Part shown: positions 15,580-23,056 of the stretch, in pieces
Numbering within the stretch: position 1 is the first letter of the stretch
Layout: every line of letters begins with the position of its first letter
Assembly: GCF_039851975.1 (NCBI RefSeq)
Contig: NZ_CP156660.1
Location: 930,001 to 994,000, forward strand
Length of the DNA stretch: 64,000 nt
Direction of reading: 5' to 3'
Source of the DNA: Desulfoscipio sp. XC116
GTDB taxonomy: Bacteria > Bacillota > Desulfotomaculia > Desulfotomaculales > Desulfallaceae
Translations under genes and position numbers: made by a program
Notes under the pieces: generated by a model
What the model was told of the DNA's origin: nothing
What the model saw: the letters and a program-made list of their open reading frames with translations, nothing else
The model's database searches: none

Positions 15580-16120
15580 GCCACCCCATGGCTTCCAGTT
15601 CGCCTCTTAACCTCTGCACCGACCGGTATATGATTACGGCCACATTGCTCGTGGTCAGACCGGTCATTTCCGCTATTTCAATATTAGTCAACTGGCAAGC
15701 GAATTTAAGGCCGATAATATCCCGTTCCCGGCCGCTGAGTTTTTCCAGCGCCTGCAGCAGCTTGTCCCGCCTCTCCCCGCGAATCAGGCTCTCCTCGGGA
15801 CTGCTATTGGTACACGCAATCTGCCCTATTATCTCCATCGACATGTGCCTGTCACGCTTCCGGGCGCGGGTATAATCGATCAGAATATTGCGGGCAACAG
15901 CAAAAATCCAACCGTTGAAAGTACCTTTATCCCTTCGGTAGCTGTTGATTTTCACCACTACCCGCTCGAAAATTCTACTGGTGAGTTCGTCAGCCTCTTG
16001 CGGATCCCCGACGCGGTAACGGATGTACTTGTATATGCGGGGCAGGTAGTGATCGTATAATTCCGCAAAGGCAGCCGGGTCGCCGGCGGACCGGGCCGCA
16101 AGATCCTGAATCGAAACCAT
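15566..16120 (-). CDS. ECF-type RNA polymerase sigma factor
   Basis: A 184-residue sigma-70 family protein with region 2 (AFAELYDHYLPRIYKYIRYRVGDPQEADELTSRIFERVV...FNGWIFAVARNILIDYTR) and region 4 (LEKLSGRERDIIGLKFACQLTNIEIAEMTGLTTSNVAVIIYRSVQRLR). It would direct RNA polymerase to the promoters of its regulon, probably including the precursor-maturase operon just downstream. It is divergent from the TetR gene at 16324. No zinc-finger anti-sigma is adjacent; the small downstream protein may play that part. Confidence 0.88.
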   Translation of the reverse strand: MVSIQDLAARSAGDPAAFAELYDHYLPRIYKYIRYRVGDPQEADELTSRIFERVVVKINSYRRDKGTFNGWIFAVARNILIDYTRARKRDRHMSMEIIGQIACTNSSPEESLIRGERRDKLLQALEKLSGRERDIIGLKFACQLTNIEIAEMTGLTTSNVAVIIYRSVQRLRGELEAMGWHAND

Positions 16121-16199
16121 TTTTCTATAAAACCCCTTACTGTTAATACGTTGTCGTCAGCCTTGCATTACAAATTGTTTTGATAAATTACTCGCGTTG

Positions 16200-16288
16200 T
16201 TGACCACTGACAGGTTATGGTATAATTTATGTAAAAAACTTCGGCGACTATAGTCACATACCACAGTCACATACTGTAGTCACTATAC
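16200..16288 (+). promoter_or_regulatory. Promoter and three 13-bp iterons before tetR
   Basis: TTGACC (16200-16205) and TATAAT (16221-16226) with a 15-bp spacer form a promoter-like pair. Downstream, AGTCACATAC at 16252 and 16265 and AGTCACTATAC at 16278 repeat every 13 bp. They are likely the binding sites of the TetR protein encoded at 16324. Confidence 0.6.
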
Positions 16289-16323
16289 ATAAACATGATA
16301 AAATTGTCAATATAGGAGAGAAA

Positions 16324-16947
16324 ATGGTGAAAAAAGAAAAAAACACCTCCCGGAAGGAAAAAGCATTGAAAACAAAACAAAATATTTATCTATGTGCCGA
16401 GCAATTATTTAAGGAACATGGATTTTACAAGGTAAGTGTGGACGCGATTGTGGAAAAGGCAGGGGTATCAAAAGGAGCTTTTTACGTACATTTCGCTTCA
16501 AAAAATGCTTTGATAGTCAATCTGGCCGCTGATTATGTAAAGCATCTGGATTTGGATTATCAGCATTTTTTTGCGTCCTTTTCCGCCGGCGCTGGAACGT
16601 CCGAGATCATTATTTCGCTGGCGGAAAAAATAGCCGATTTGATTGTCCATGACGTTGGCTATGAGCTGATTAAAGTTTTATATGAAGTACAAATAACCAG
16701 AACGCTCAATGCCGACGCAGTGATGGGTTACCAGAGGGAGCTTTACAAATTATTCGGCAGGATTCTGAACCGGGGCATAGAGCGGGAAGAATTCAGGGCC
16801 GATCTGGATTTGGAAACAACCGCCAAACATTTCATCATGGCCAGCAGGGGTTTGATATATGAATGGTGCATCCGGTATCCCGATTTCGACTTAAAAGAAG
16901 CATCCGAAAAACATTACGCATTGCTGCTAACAGGTATAAAAAAGTAA
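16324..16947 (+). CDS. TetR/AcrR-family regulator
   Basis: A 207-residue repressor. The N-terminal HTH is clear: KQNIYLCAEQLFKEHGFYKVSVDAIVEKAGVSKGAFYVHFASKNALI. The C-terminal ligand-binding half is divergent. AGGAGAG precedes the ATG. It sits between the RiPP sigma gene (divergent) and broken genes, so its target could be the sigma promoter, itself, or a lost downstream gene. Tandem iterons in its leader suggest autoregulation. Confidence 0.85.
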   Translation: MVKKEKNTSRKEKALKTKQNIYLCAEQLFKEHGFYKVSVDAIVEKAGVSKGAFYVHFASKNALIVNLAADYVKHLDLDYQHFFASFSAGAGTSEIIISLAEKIADLIVHDVGYELIKVLYEVQITRTLNADAVMGYQRELYKLFGRILNRGIEREEFRADLDLETTAKHFIMASRGLIYEWCIRYPDFDLKEASEKHYALLLTGIKK

Positions 16948-16987
16948 GAAAATGGGACAGGCAGCTATGTCCAAACAATGTTCAGAT

Positions 16988-17148
16988 TCATCTTTTAAGT
17001 TCCCTCAACGCTTCCTCTACATCGCTGTGGCGTTTTGCATTGGGGTCGCGGGAAATACGTTCGGCCTCCTGCATCGCTGCAATGGTTTCCGCATCGGGCT
17101 GGTTGAGTGAAACGTCAAAGGGAATCCGGCCTTCCCGAAGCGATTGAC
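16988..17148 (-). pseudogene. C-terminal half of a RelB/DinJ antitoxin
   Basis: The minus-strand frame reads REGRIPFDVSLNQPDAETIA followed by AMQEAERISRDPNAKRHSDVEEALRELKR and a stop at 16988. This is the C-terminal region of RelB/DinJ antitoxins. The N-terminal ribbon-helix-helix is missing because the frame is cut at about 17148, where the substrate-binding protein sequence begins. No toxin is seen. Confidence 0.65.
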
Positions 17149-17940
17149 GGACGCTTTAGTACTTGTGTTATGTCTTGGCTTGCTGGCCGGCTGCGGACAA
17201 ACCGTAAACCGGCAGAATGCGAAAAACAAAAACAGTGACCCAGTCAAGCAATCAGTTATTACCGTAGTCGCTCCTAAATCACCCGCCTCGATCCCGCTTT
17301 TCCGAATGATTGCAAGCAATTGCCTGGGAAAGGATATTCAGGTCAACCTTCAATTTTACAGCGATATGGAGGCAATGATGGCCTTGGCCTCCGGCGGAAA
17401 TTACGGAGTTTTAATCGTGCCGGTGCATACCGCAGCCAATCTTTACAATAAAGAAATAGGCGTCGAACTGATTAATGTATGCGGCTGGGGCGGAATGTAT
17501 CTGAGTACAACCGACCCGGATTGTAACAGCTGGGGGGATCTCGGGGGCAAGGAACTATATGTTCCGTCAAAAGGTTCTGTTCCGGATATTTTAACCCAAT
17601 ACTTTCTTAATCAACATGGTCTTGTGATCGGGGAAGATGTTGAGCTCGTATATTCATCACATATAGAAATTGCGCAGCTGCTATCGGCGGGAACCATAAA
17701 GTATGCCGTTGACGCGCAGCCATATGTTACATCGAACACAAAAAACGTTCAAAACTATAAGGTTATCTCCAAGTTTGCCGAGGAATGGAGGCTGATACAA
17801 GGAGCCGGATATACCATGCCTGCCAATTGTATGGTGGCAAACTCAGAATACTTAAGCGGAAACGAAGAAATAATCACGGCTTTTAATCAAAAATTTGCAG
17901 AGGCTTCGACCTTACAGCGCATGATTTATCGCCTGCCCGC
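17144..17940 (+). pseudogene. ABC transporter substrate-binding lipoprotein, truncated and fused
   Basis: The frame begins within a lipoprotein signal peptide (LVLCLGLLAGCGQ) and continues as a periplasmic-binding-type fold of the NMT1/TauA kind (LIVPVHTAANLYN, GWGGMYLSTTDP, LGGKELYVPSKGSVPDIL, AVDAQPYV). At about 17940 the same open frame passes into shifted sequence of a different gene, so the C-terminal part is lost. The N-terminal start is also at a junction with the RelB fragment. It probably does not make a working transporter component. Confidence 0.6.
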
Positions 17941-19168
17941 ATGGAGGAAGCGCCGTCAAACGACAGCGAAGACTCTTACAATGAAACGGTGCGCAAGCTT
18001 GTGTTTCAGGATTATATTCCGGAAGCCTCCGCAAAAAGGACGGTGGGTATCCCCCTGGCCCTCTTTACCTATGGGATGTTTTCCCTGTTTAACGCGTTTT
18101 TTAAGGAACTGGGCTTTAACGTGCTATTGTCGGACCCGACAAGCGAAAAAACCGTTGCCCTTGGCCAGCAGTACGCTTTGGATGAAACCTTCCATTGAAA
18201 TCGGCCGCAAGTTTACGATAACCGAAGAATACTTTTCTCTTACGGCTTTGTTGGGCGGCATTTTCGAAGAGTTGAACGAAATCGGCAAACAAGAAGCGGA
18301 TAACATGGTTTTCCTTGTTCCTCAAAACGAGGGGACGGAGACGGACGGTCAATACAGCCGCCTGCTTAGAACAAAGCTTGACGAAGAAGGCTTTGCCAAC
18401 GTGGGTGTATTATCCCCCTTCTGGGAGGATATTCTTGGGGGAGACGAAACGGCCTTCAACACAATCAGCTTGTGCCTGCTTGCCGGGGATATCGTTTGGC
18501 ACGCGCCTTATAAATCGCGGGGAAAGCATCTGCATACGCTGATCGAACTGATCAGAAATGAACGGCTGGACATCAAGCAATTGAAACTGGTTGCGCGGGA
18601 AATATCCAAAGAACTCTCCGGAGTAAGCCTTGCTAAAAAGGTCCTGGCTGTCGGGGAATTCAACATCCTGTTTGACGAGCTGTTAAACAGCGGTATTTTC
18701 CGAGAGCTTGAGAACAAAGGCCACCGGGTCATATACAGTCCTTTCAGCGAGGCAATGTGGATGATGTGGCGCGACTACGCCGACCAGAATCATGATGGAA
18801 ATCCGGAACTGGCTGAAAAAAGACTGGAGCATTTAAAGGAAAATATCAAGGCCGTTTCCAACGCGTTGTCGGATCAAAGCGCTTTTGCGGCGGATACGGA
18901 TATCCTTGTCCGGATTGCGGATAAAACATTGGGCTTCTACTCAGGCGCACACGGAAGGTACAGACAGACCAAGCAGCTTTGCGGCTTGCCGCATATCGAC
19001 AGTGTTATTACCGCCGCTTCCATGTATGAAAACACGGGAATCGTACTTGGCATGCTGCAAAAAGGCTTTGAGAACAAGCAAACGAAGCCTGCCTTAAATC
19101 TTACCTTTGACGGAAATGAAAATAGGAATGACAAAATAAAGGTTGAATCATTTATGTACTATCTTTGA
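17941..19168 (+). pseudogene. Acyl-CoA dehydratase activase-related protein (DUF2229), decayed
   Basis: In one frame (17941-18198) the sequence reads ASAKRTVGIPLALFTYGMFSLFNAFFKELGFNVLLSDPTSEKTV, typical of the DUF2229 part of 2-hydroxyacyl-CoA dehydratase activase-like proteins. From about 18197 another frame continues with FLVPQNEGTETDGQYSRLLRTKLDEEGF, CLLAGDIVWHAPYKSRG and a long helical C-terminus to 19168. A large internal section, including cysteine ligands, is missing and there is a frameshift. It joins without a stop to the preceding lipoprotein frame, creating a 674-codon chimera that is unlikely to be functional. Confidence 0.6.
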
Positions 19169-19473
19169 AAGTGGGCGGAGAATTATCCGAATTATCCCAG
19201 GATGTAAAGGTCATTGCGCATATGTCTTTCTGTGATTTTCATATTGGTGACACTCGGATTCCCATGCGTGCTTACGACCCGGAGCATCCCATTGCCCAGT
19301 TTGAGGACAATCACAGGGTAACGCTTTCAAGTGAAACTTTAGATGGCTTTGACTATCCCGCCGCCAAAGCGCTAATCCGGGCGACACAGCCCGCGGCAGC
19401 GAATGACGATTCCCATGTGGATGAGCTTCATATATACATCATGCTTGCGGATCTCCGCTGCGCGTACGACTAA
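19165..19473 (+). pseudogene. Second ruin containing dispersed repeat A
   Basis: The frame starts inside repeat A (19171-19266) and continues for 69 codons as RAYDPEHPIAQFEDNHRVTL...DELHIYIMLADLRCAYD. No ribosome site precedes it and the frame begins at the junction with the activase ruin. It probably shows the true C-terminus of the protein partly copied at 8.9 kb. Family unknown. Confidence 0.45.
19171..19266 (+). repeat. Dispersed repeat A, copy 2
   Basis: Same 96-bp block as 8892-8987. The right flank differs completely. Confidence 0.8.
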
Positions 19474-19543
19474 TAAAAAGCATGACAGCCGAATGACCAT
19501 TATGCTCACGGTTATATAACTAATCTTTCTTTTCAATATGAGA

Positions 19544-19589
19544 AAAAGCTACATCTTCTTATCTGTTTCGACAAGAAAATATAGCTTTT
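19544..19589. terminator. Hairpin with terminator character
   Basis: AAAAGCTA pairs with TAGCTTTT over a 30-nt loop containing a smaller stem. The A and T runs would let it work on either strand, ending the PIN-domain stub on the minus strand. Confidence 0.5.
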
Positions 19590-19628
19590 AACGCGTAATG
19601 TGTGTCCAATTTAGATGCAGCTTATTTT

Positions 19629-19850
19629 TTATTTAAAATCGTTTATAAACTCTGCCGCCGTTACAATTTTATATGGCGGTTGAGCTGCTTTTGCATAAGC
19701 GGCAAAGGGAGTTCCATTCGGATTGCGGATAGCAGAGATAATTATATTGGTATCAATTATTATCCTCATCTACCCTCAATCTCCTGCCGTACTTCTTTAA
19801 CTAAATCATTTATATATAAGAAAATGGAAGCGTACAGCCCAAATAGCCCT
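19629..19850 (-). pseudogene. Decayed toxin-antitoxin pair: PIN-domain toxin stub and antitoxin tail
   Basis: ATG at 19769 starts MRIIIDTNIIISAIRNPNGTPFAAY, the first strand and catalytic Asp6 of a PIN-domain ribonuclease, but the frame stops after 46 codons (normal PIN proteins have about 130). Overlapping its start, an upstream frame ends YINDLVKEVRQEIEGR, as the C-terminus of a small antitoxin would. Both genes are too short to work. Confidence 0.6.
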
Positions 19851-19940
19851 CCTTTCTTACACTTATATTATCGCGCATTAAGGAAAGAAGTGGAAGTCCA
19901 TGATGCATAAATAATAATTTCGTTGCTGCAAATGGAAAAG

Positions 19941-20183
19941 TTACTTTACTTCCTGTTCCAATTTGGAAAACAAATCGGAATCGAAAAAATCTCGCACACT
20001 AATTTCAAGCCCATCACACAGTTTTTTAATCGTGACAATTCCCGCATTATATGTTTTTCCACTCATAATATCATTGACAGTCGATTGGGTGACACCCGAA
20101 ACGTTGCTGAGAGCATTGGTGGTTAGCTTCCGTTCTTTACACAATTCTTTAATGCGTTTGGTTACTGCTTGAGAAATATTCAT
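19941..20183 (-). CDS. XRE-family HTH repressor
   Basis: An 80-residue protein consisting of a single Cro/CI-type HTH (RIKELCKERKLTTNALSNVSGVTQSTVNDIMSGKTYNAGIVTIKKLCDGLEISVRDFF). It is a small phage- or ICE-type regulator. Matching inverted repeats lie upstream (20203-20253), indicating autoregulation and control of the plus-strand genes that follow. Confidence 0.85.
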   Translation of the reverse strand: MNISQAVTKRIKELCKERKLTTNALSNVSGVTQSTVNDIMSGKTYNAGIVTIKKLCDGLEISVRDFFDSDLFSKLEQEVK

Positions 20184-20202
20184 TTAATCACCTCTAAACG
20201 TT

Positions 20203-20253
20203 ATTCCGTTAATCAAAAGGATAGCAACTTGCTTCACAAAAGATTAACGGAAT
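20203..20253. promoter_or_regulatory. Operator pair for the XRE repressor
   Basis: ATTCCGTTAATC (20203-20214) and GATTAACGGAAT (20242-20253) are exact reverse complements separated by 27 bp, 20 bp upstream of the XRE start. A related palindrome TAACGGTATAACGTTA follows at about 20287-20302. Such arrays are typical of CI-like switches. Confidence 0.65.
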
Positions 20254-20331
20254 ACCGTTGAAATAGAGGTAAAGGAGTCTTATACTAACGGTATAACGTT
20301 AAAAACCCTTAGCCATATGAATAGAACCAAG

Positions 20332-20453
20332 GAGATCGCACCATAAAAAAGAGTCTCTCAATAATAACGAGTTGACAAAGAACACTCTATTTTTATCCAG
20401 CGTAAAATCAGGCAAAGGAAATTTCGGCCATGAAAAAGGAGTCTCTTAATAAA
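20332..20453 (+). repeat. Dispersed repeat D, copy 1 (about 120 bp)
   Basis: Homologous to 31001-31120. It covers a promoter-like region (TTGACA) and the first codons (MKKESLNK) of the ICE-type small gene. The two copies differ by small indels and substitutions. Confidence 0.8.
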
Positions 20454-20627
20454 AGACTGGAAAAAGAAAGGAGAAAGCTCAACAAGCTTGGGGAGGAAGC
20501 CTTGAAAAACGGTATCCCCTTCACCCGGGATGAGGCATTTATGGCACAGAACCACAAGGTTGACGCCTTGGTAGTTAAGGTAACTAAGGAGCAAGAACGG
20601 CACAGAAAAATCCAGCAGGAAAGATAA
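20430..20627 (+). CDS. Small ICE-associated protein
   Basis: A 65-residue, highly charged, helical protein (MKKESLNKRLEKERRKLNKLGEEALKNGIPFTRDEAFMAQNHKVDALVVKVTKEQERH). Similar short proteins occur in conjugative elements of Clostridia; a biochemical role is not known to me. It is preceded by repeat D, which carries its promoter, and followed by a fragment of an ICE CHAP-domain protein. It appears intact but isolated from its element. Confidence 0.6.
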   Translation: MKKESLNKRLEKERRKLNKLGEEALKNGIPFTRDEAFMAQNHKVDALVVKVTKEQERHRKIQQER

Positions 20628-20689
20628 GACCGGCAATTCGATGGCGCTTCGTTAAGAGGCGCTATTTTTTTTGGAGGTGATACAGGGAG

Positions 20690-21009
20690 TGAACAAAGAA
20701 TACAACCAGCAGATAGAGGACATCAAAAACGACAACACATGGGATACCCTGGATGTTCAGTACATCGGCACTGGAGGCAGTCGGGGCAATATCTGGATAG
20801 ACATGCTGGCCGTGTTCGCCGTCAAAACGGCCCTGACCGACGATGGCATAGATGTTTTTACCATTGACCAGACCCGTGCCGACCTTATCCGGGAAGTGTT
20901 TTGGGATATGACGGAAATCGACCACTGGATAGAGATCGTGGTGCATGCCGACAGCGAGGGGGGAACGTGGTACGAGCGCGTTTCGGGAATAATAGTTACT
21001 GTTTCCTGA
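20690..21009 (+). pseudogene. Fragment of an ICE CHAP-domain/lysozyme-type protein
   Basis: The frame NKEYNQQIEDIKNDNTWDTL...DMLAVFAVKTALTDDGIDVFTIDQTRADLIREVFWDM matches the middle part of the CHAP/lysozyme-like proteins encoded next to VirB4 in Tn916/CTn-like elements (NPQIEDIKNDNTYDTL... in relatives). The membrane anchor and the CHAP domain itself are missing. It ends at a stop at 21009. Confidence 0.6.
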
Positions 21010-21065
21010 TAACAATTTGTACAAGCAAAGAAAATATTGACAAAAAAATAATTAATTATTTAATT

Positions 21066-21083
21066 TAACTAAACGGTTAGTTA
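21066..21083 (+). promoter_or_regulatory. TetR operator 1
   Basis: TAACTAA-ACGG-TTAGTTA: 7-bp half sites with a 4-bp spacer, located 13 bp before the tetR start. The same half sites and spacing recur at 21754-21771 after the gene. Confidence 0.8.
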
Positions 21084-21095
21084 GGATGATTTGGC

Positions 21096-21737
21096 GTGGA
21101 TAGCAAACCTGGTAAAAATTCAAAACAGATTATATTAGAGGCAGCTAAGGAATTATTTGCCGAGAAAGGCTTTGACGGGGCGAGGGTAGATGAGATTGCC
21201 AAGCGCGCTCGGGTAAATAAAGCCCTTATTTACTATTATTTTGAGAGCAAGGAAAAAATTCTTGGAGAATTGATGCTGGGGCTGGTAAAGGAATTAAAGG
21301 AATTTAAGGACCAACTGATTGTGGTTCCTGAAGATTCGGATCTTAAGCAGTTTTTTAATGAGGAGCGAAAGGACGCTTTAATTTTCAACTATTTCAAATT
21401 TTTTGAGAAACATAAACTTCTGCTACAGATCATTATGGCTGAGTCCTTAAAAGGTGACGGCAGTAAAGGTGTTCTCTTCGAAATGCTGAGCTTTGCATGG
21501 GAGGATACAATGTGTAGGATAGAACAGATGACCGGAGGGGCGGTCAGCGAGTTTGAAGAATTAAGCACCGCCGCGGTATTCTTTGCACTTCTTCCCATGC
21601 TAAACTTTGTTGCGTTTGGTGAAAAATGGGCTAAATACAACGGCTTGGATTTTTCGGCGGTTGAAGCCGGATATTACCGGATTTTTAAGAAAATTTATCA
21701 TGACTATTTTGTAAATACTGTGCTTCTTGAAGAGTAA
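21096..21737 (+). CDS. TetR/AcrR-family regulator of the RND efflux operon
   Basis: A 213-residue repressor starting at GTG. The HTH is KQIILEAAKELFAEKGFDGARVDEIAKRARVNKALIYYYFESKEKIL. The C-terminal part is all-helical with a hydrophobic pocket (FFALLPMLNFVAFGE). Identical operators lie just before its start and just after its stop, before the MFP-RND genes, so it most likely represses itself and the pump until a drug or lipid-like ligand binds. Confidence 0.9.
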   Translation: MDSKPGKNSKQIILEAAKELFAEKGFDGARVDEIAKRARVNKALIYYYFESKEKILGELMLGLVKELKEFKDQLIVVPEDSDLKQFFNEERKDALIFNYFKFFEKHKLLLQIIMAESLKGDGSKGVLFEMLSFAWEDTMCRIEQMTGGAVSEFEELSTAAVFFALLPMLNFVAFGEKWAKYNGLDFSAVEAGYYRIFKKIYHDYFVNTVLLEE

Positions 21738-21753
21738 AATTTTTAAAGATTAT

Positions 21754-21771
21754 TAACTAACTATTTAGTTA
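21754..21771 (+). promoter_or_regulatory. TetR operator 2
   Basis: TAACTAA-CTAT-TTAGTTA, identical half sites to operator 1. It lies upstream of the MFP gene in a 200-nt gap that should also hold the pump promoter. Confidence 0.8.
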
Positions 21772-21943
21772 GCAAAGTGGTAAAAAGATTTCTTTTGTTG
21801 CTGATGCTGGTGAGGTATGCCTTATGCCCGGCTGTAAAGCAGGAAATGAGGAAATGCCGGCACTGGAAGTTCTGCCCTCGCCATCGCATTTACGGTTATT
21901 CGGGACCCATTGGTGTATTGGACTATGAGACGGGAGGTGCGAA

Positions 21944-23056
21944 TTGAAGAAGCTTAAATTAAACAAAGTTGTAATGAGTATCAGTGCGGTTATTTTATTG
22001 ACTTTCATGGGCAGTTTCATATGGAGAAGCCTGCAAACAGATTCCACGCCGGTAATTGCTAACCATAAGACTTCCGTTCAGGTTGAACAAGCGAGAGAGA
22101 GCGAGAAGATAACGCAAATTACATACAATGCTACTTTGGAGCCTGTTGAGGAAGGAATTGTGAGCAGCAAGGCAACCGGAGAAATTGTACGCATTTTGTT
22201 TGAAGACGGGGACCAGGTTGTTTCAGGCCAGGCTTTAGCGGAGCTTGATGATCAGGATTTGAGGAACCAACTTAATGCAGCTGAGATAGCAGTTCAGAAG
22301 CTAGAAGCAAATTTGCAAACAACCCAGGGGGATTATGATAGGACTAAGGTTCTATTTGAAAATGGCGCCGTGGCCCAAGTGGATTATGAGAATGCGGTAA
22401 CCTCGCTCAAGCTGGTCAAGGCTGATTTGGAAACGGCCAAGATCAGTCGGCAGAGTATTAGCGCTGCTCTTGAAAGTTGTGTTATTCGTGCACCCATTTC
22501 AGGGGTGATGGATGAAAAAAATATTAATATTGGGCAGATGATTTCGCCGGGGCTTATCATAGCCAAAGTCAAAAATATAACTTCACTCTATGCGGTCGTA
22601 CAGATAAAGCAACAAGATATAAACAAGATTCAAATAGGACAAAGAGCGACTATTCGCAATGAGGACTCTGCTGCCGAGGGTCTGGTCAAAGCGCTGGCTG
22701 TCTCGGCAGATTCTTTGACCCGAGTTTTCCGTTGCAAGATAGATGTGGATAACAAAAATAAGCTGTTTCATCCCGGAGATTATGCCAAGGTTGCAATCAT
22801 CTCGGACCAAAAAGCACAAATGATAACGGTTCCCTTAGAAGCCCTGGCCGGTGATGAGGGGAACTATTTTATCATGGTTGATGATACGGGAATTGCGCGG
22901 CGCCGCAGTGTGACCATAGGCGAAATAATGGATAATAACCGGCTAGAAATTAAATCCGGGGTTCGAAACGGGGAGAGTGTTATCTATACCAATATCAATA
23001 TGCTGCAGGACGGCGATGAAATAGCGGTGGTTTCGGGACAGGGGGAAAATCAATGA
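21944..23056 (+). CDS. RND efflux periplasmic adaptor (membrane fusion protein)
   Basis: A 370-residue HlyD/AcrA-family adaptor. The N-terminus has one transmembrane anchor (MSISAVILLTFMGSFIW). It continues with the barrel-sandwich (lipoyl) half GIVSSKATGEIVRILFEDGDQVVSGQALAELD, an alpha-hairpin, and the second half CVIRAPISGVMDEKNINIGQMISPG, then beta-barrel and membrane-proximal domains. It should link the RND pump to the exterior. TTG start at 21944 with GGGAGG upstream. It overlaps the pump gene by 4 bp (ATGA). No outer-membrane channel gene is present, consistent with a monoderm host. Confidence 0.9.
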   Translation: MKKLKLNKVVMSISAVILLTFMGSFIWRSLQTDSTPVIANHKTSVQVEQARESEKITQITYNATLEPVEEGIVSSKATGEIVRILFEDGDQVVSGQALAELDDQDLRNQLNAAEIAVQKLEANLQTTQGDYDRTKVLFENGAVAQVDYENAVTSLKLVKADLETAKISRQSISAALESCVIRAPISGVMDEKNINIGQMISPGLIIAKVKNITSLYAVVQIKQQDINKIQIGQRATIRNEDSAAEGLVKALAVSADSLTRVFRCKIDVDNKNKLFHPGDYAKVAIISDQKAQMITVPLEALAGDEGNYFIMVDDTGIARRRSVTIGEIMDNNRLEIKSGVRNGESVIYTNINMLQDGDEIAVVSGQGENQ

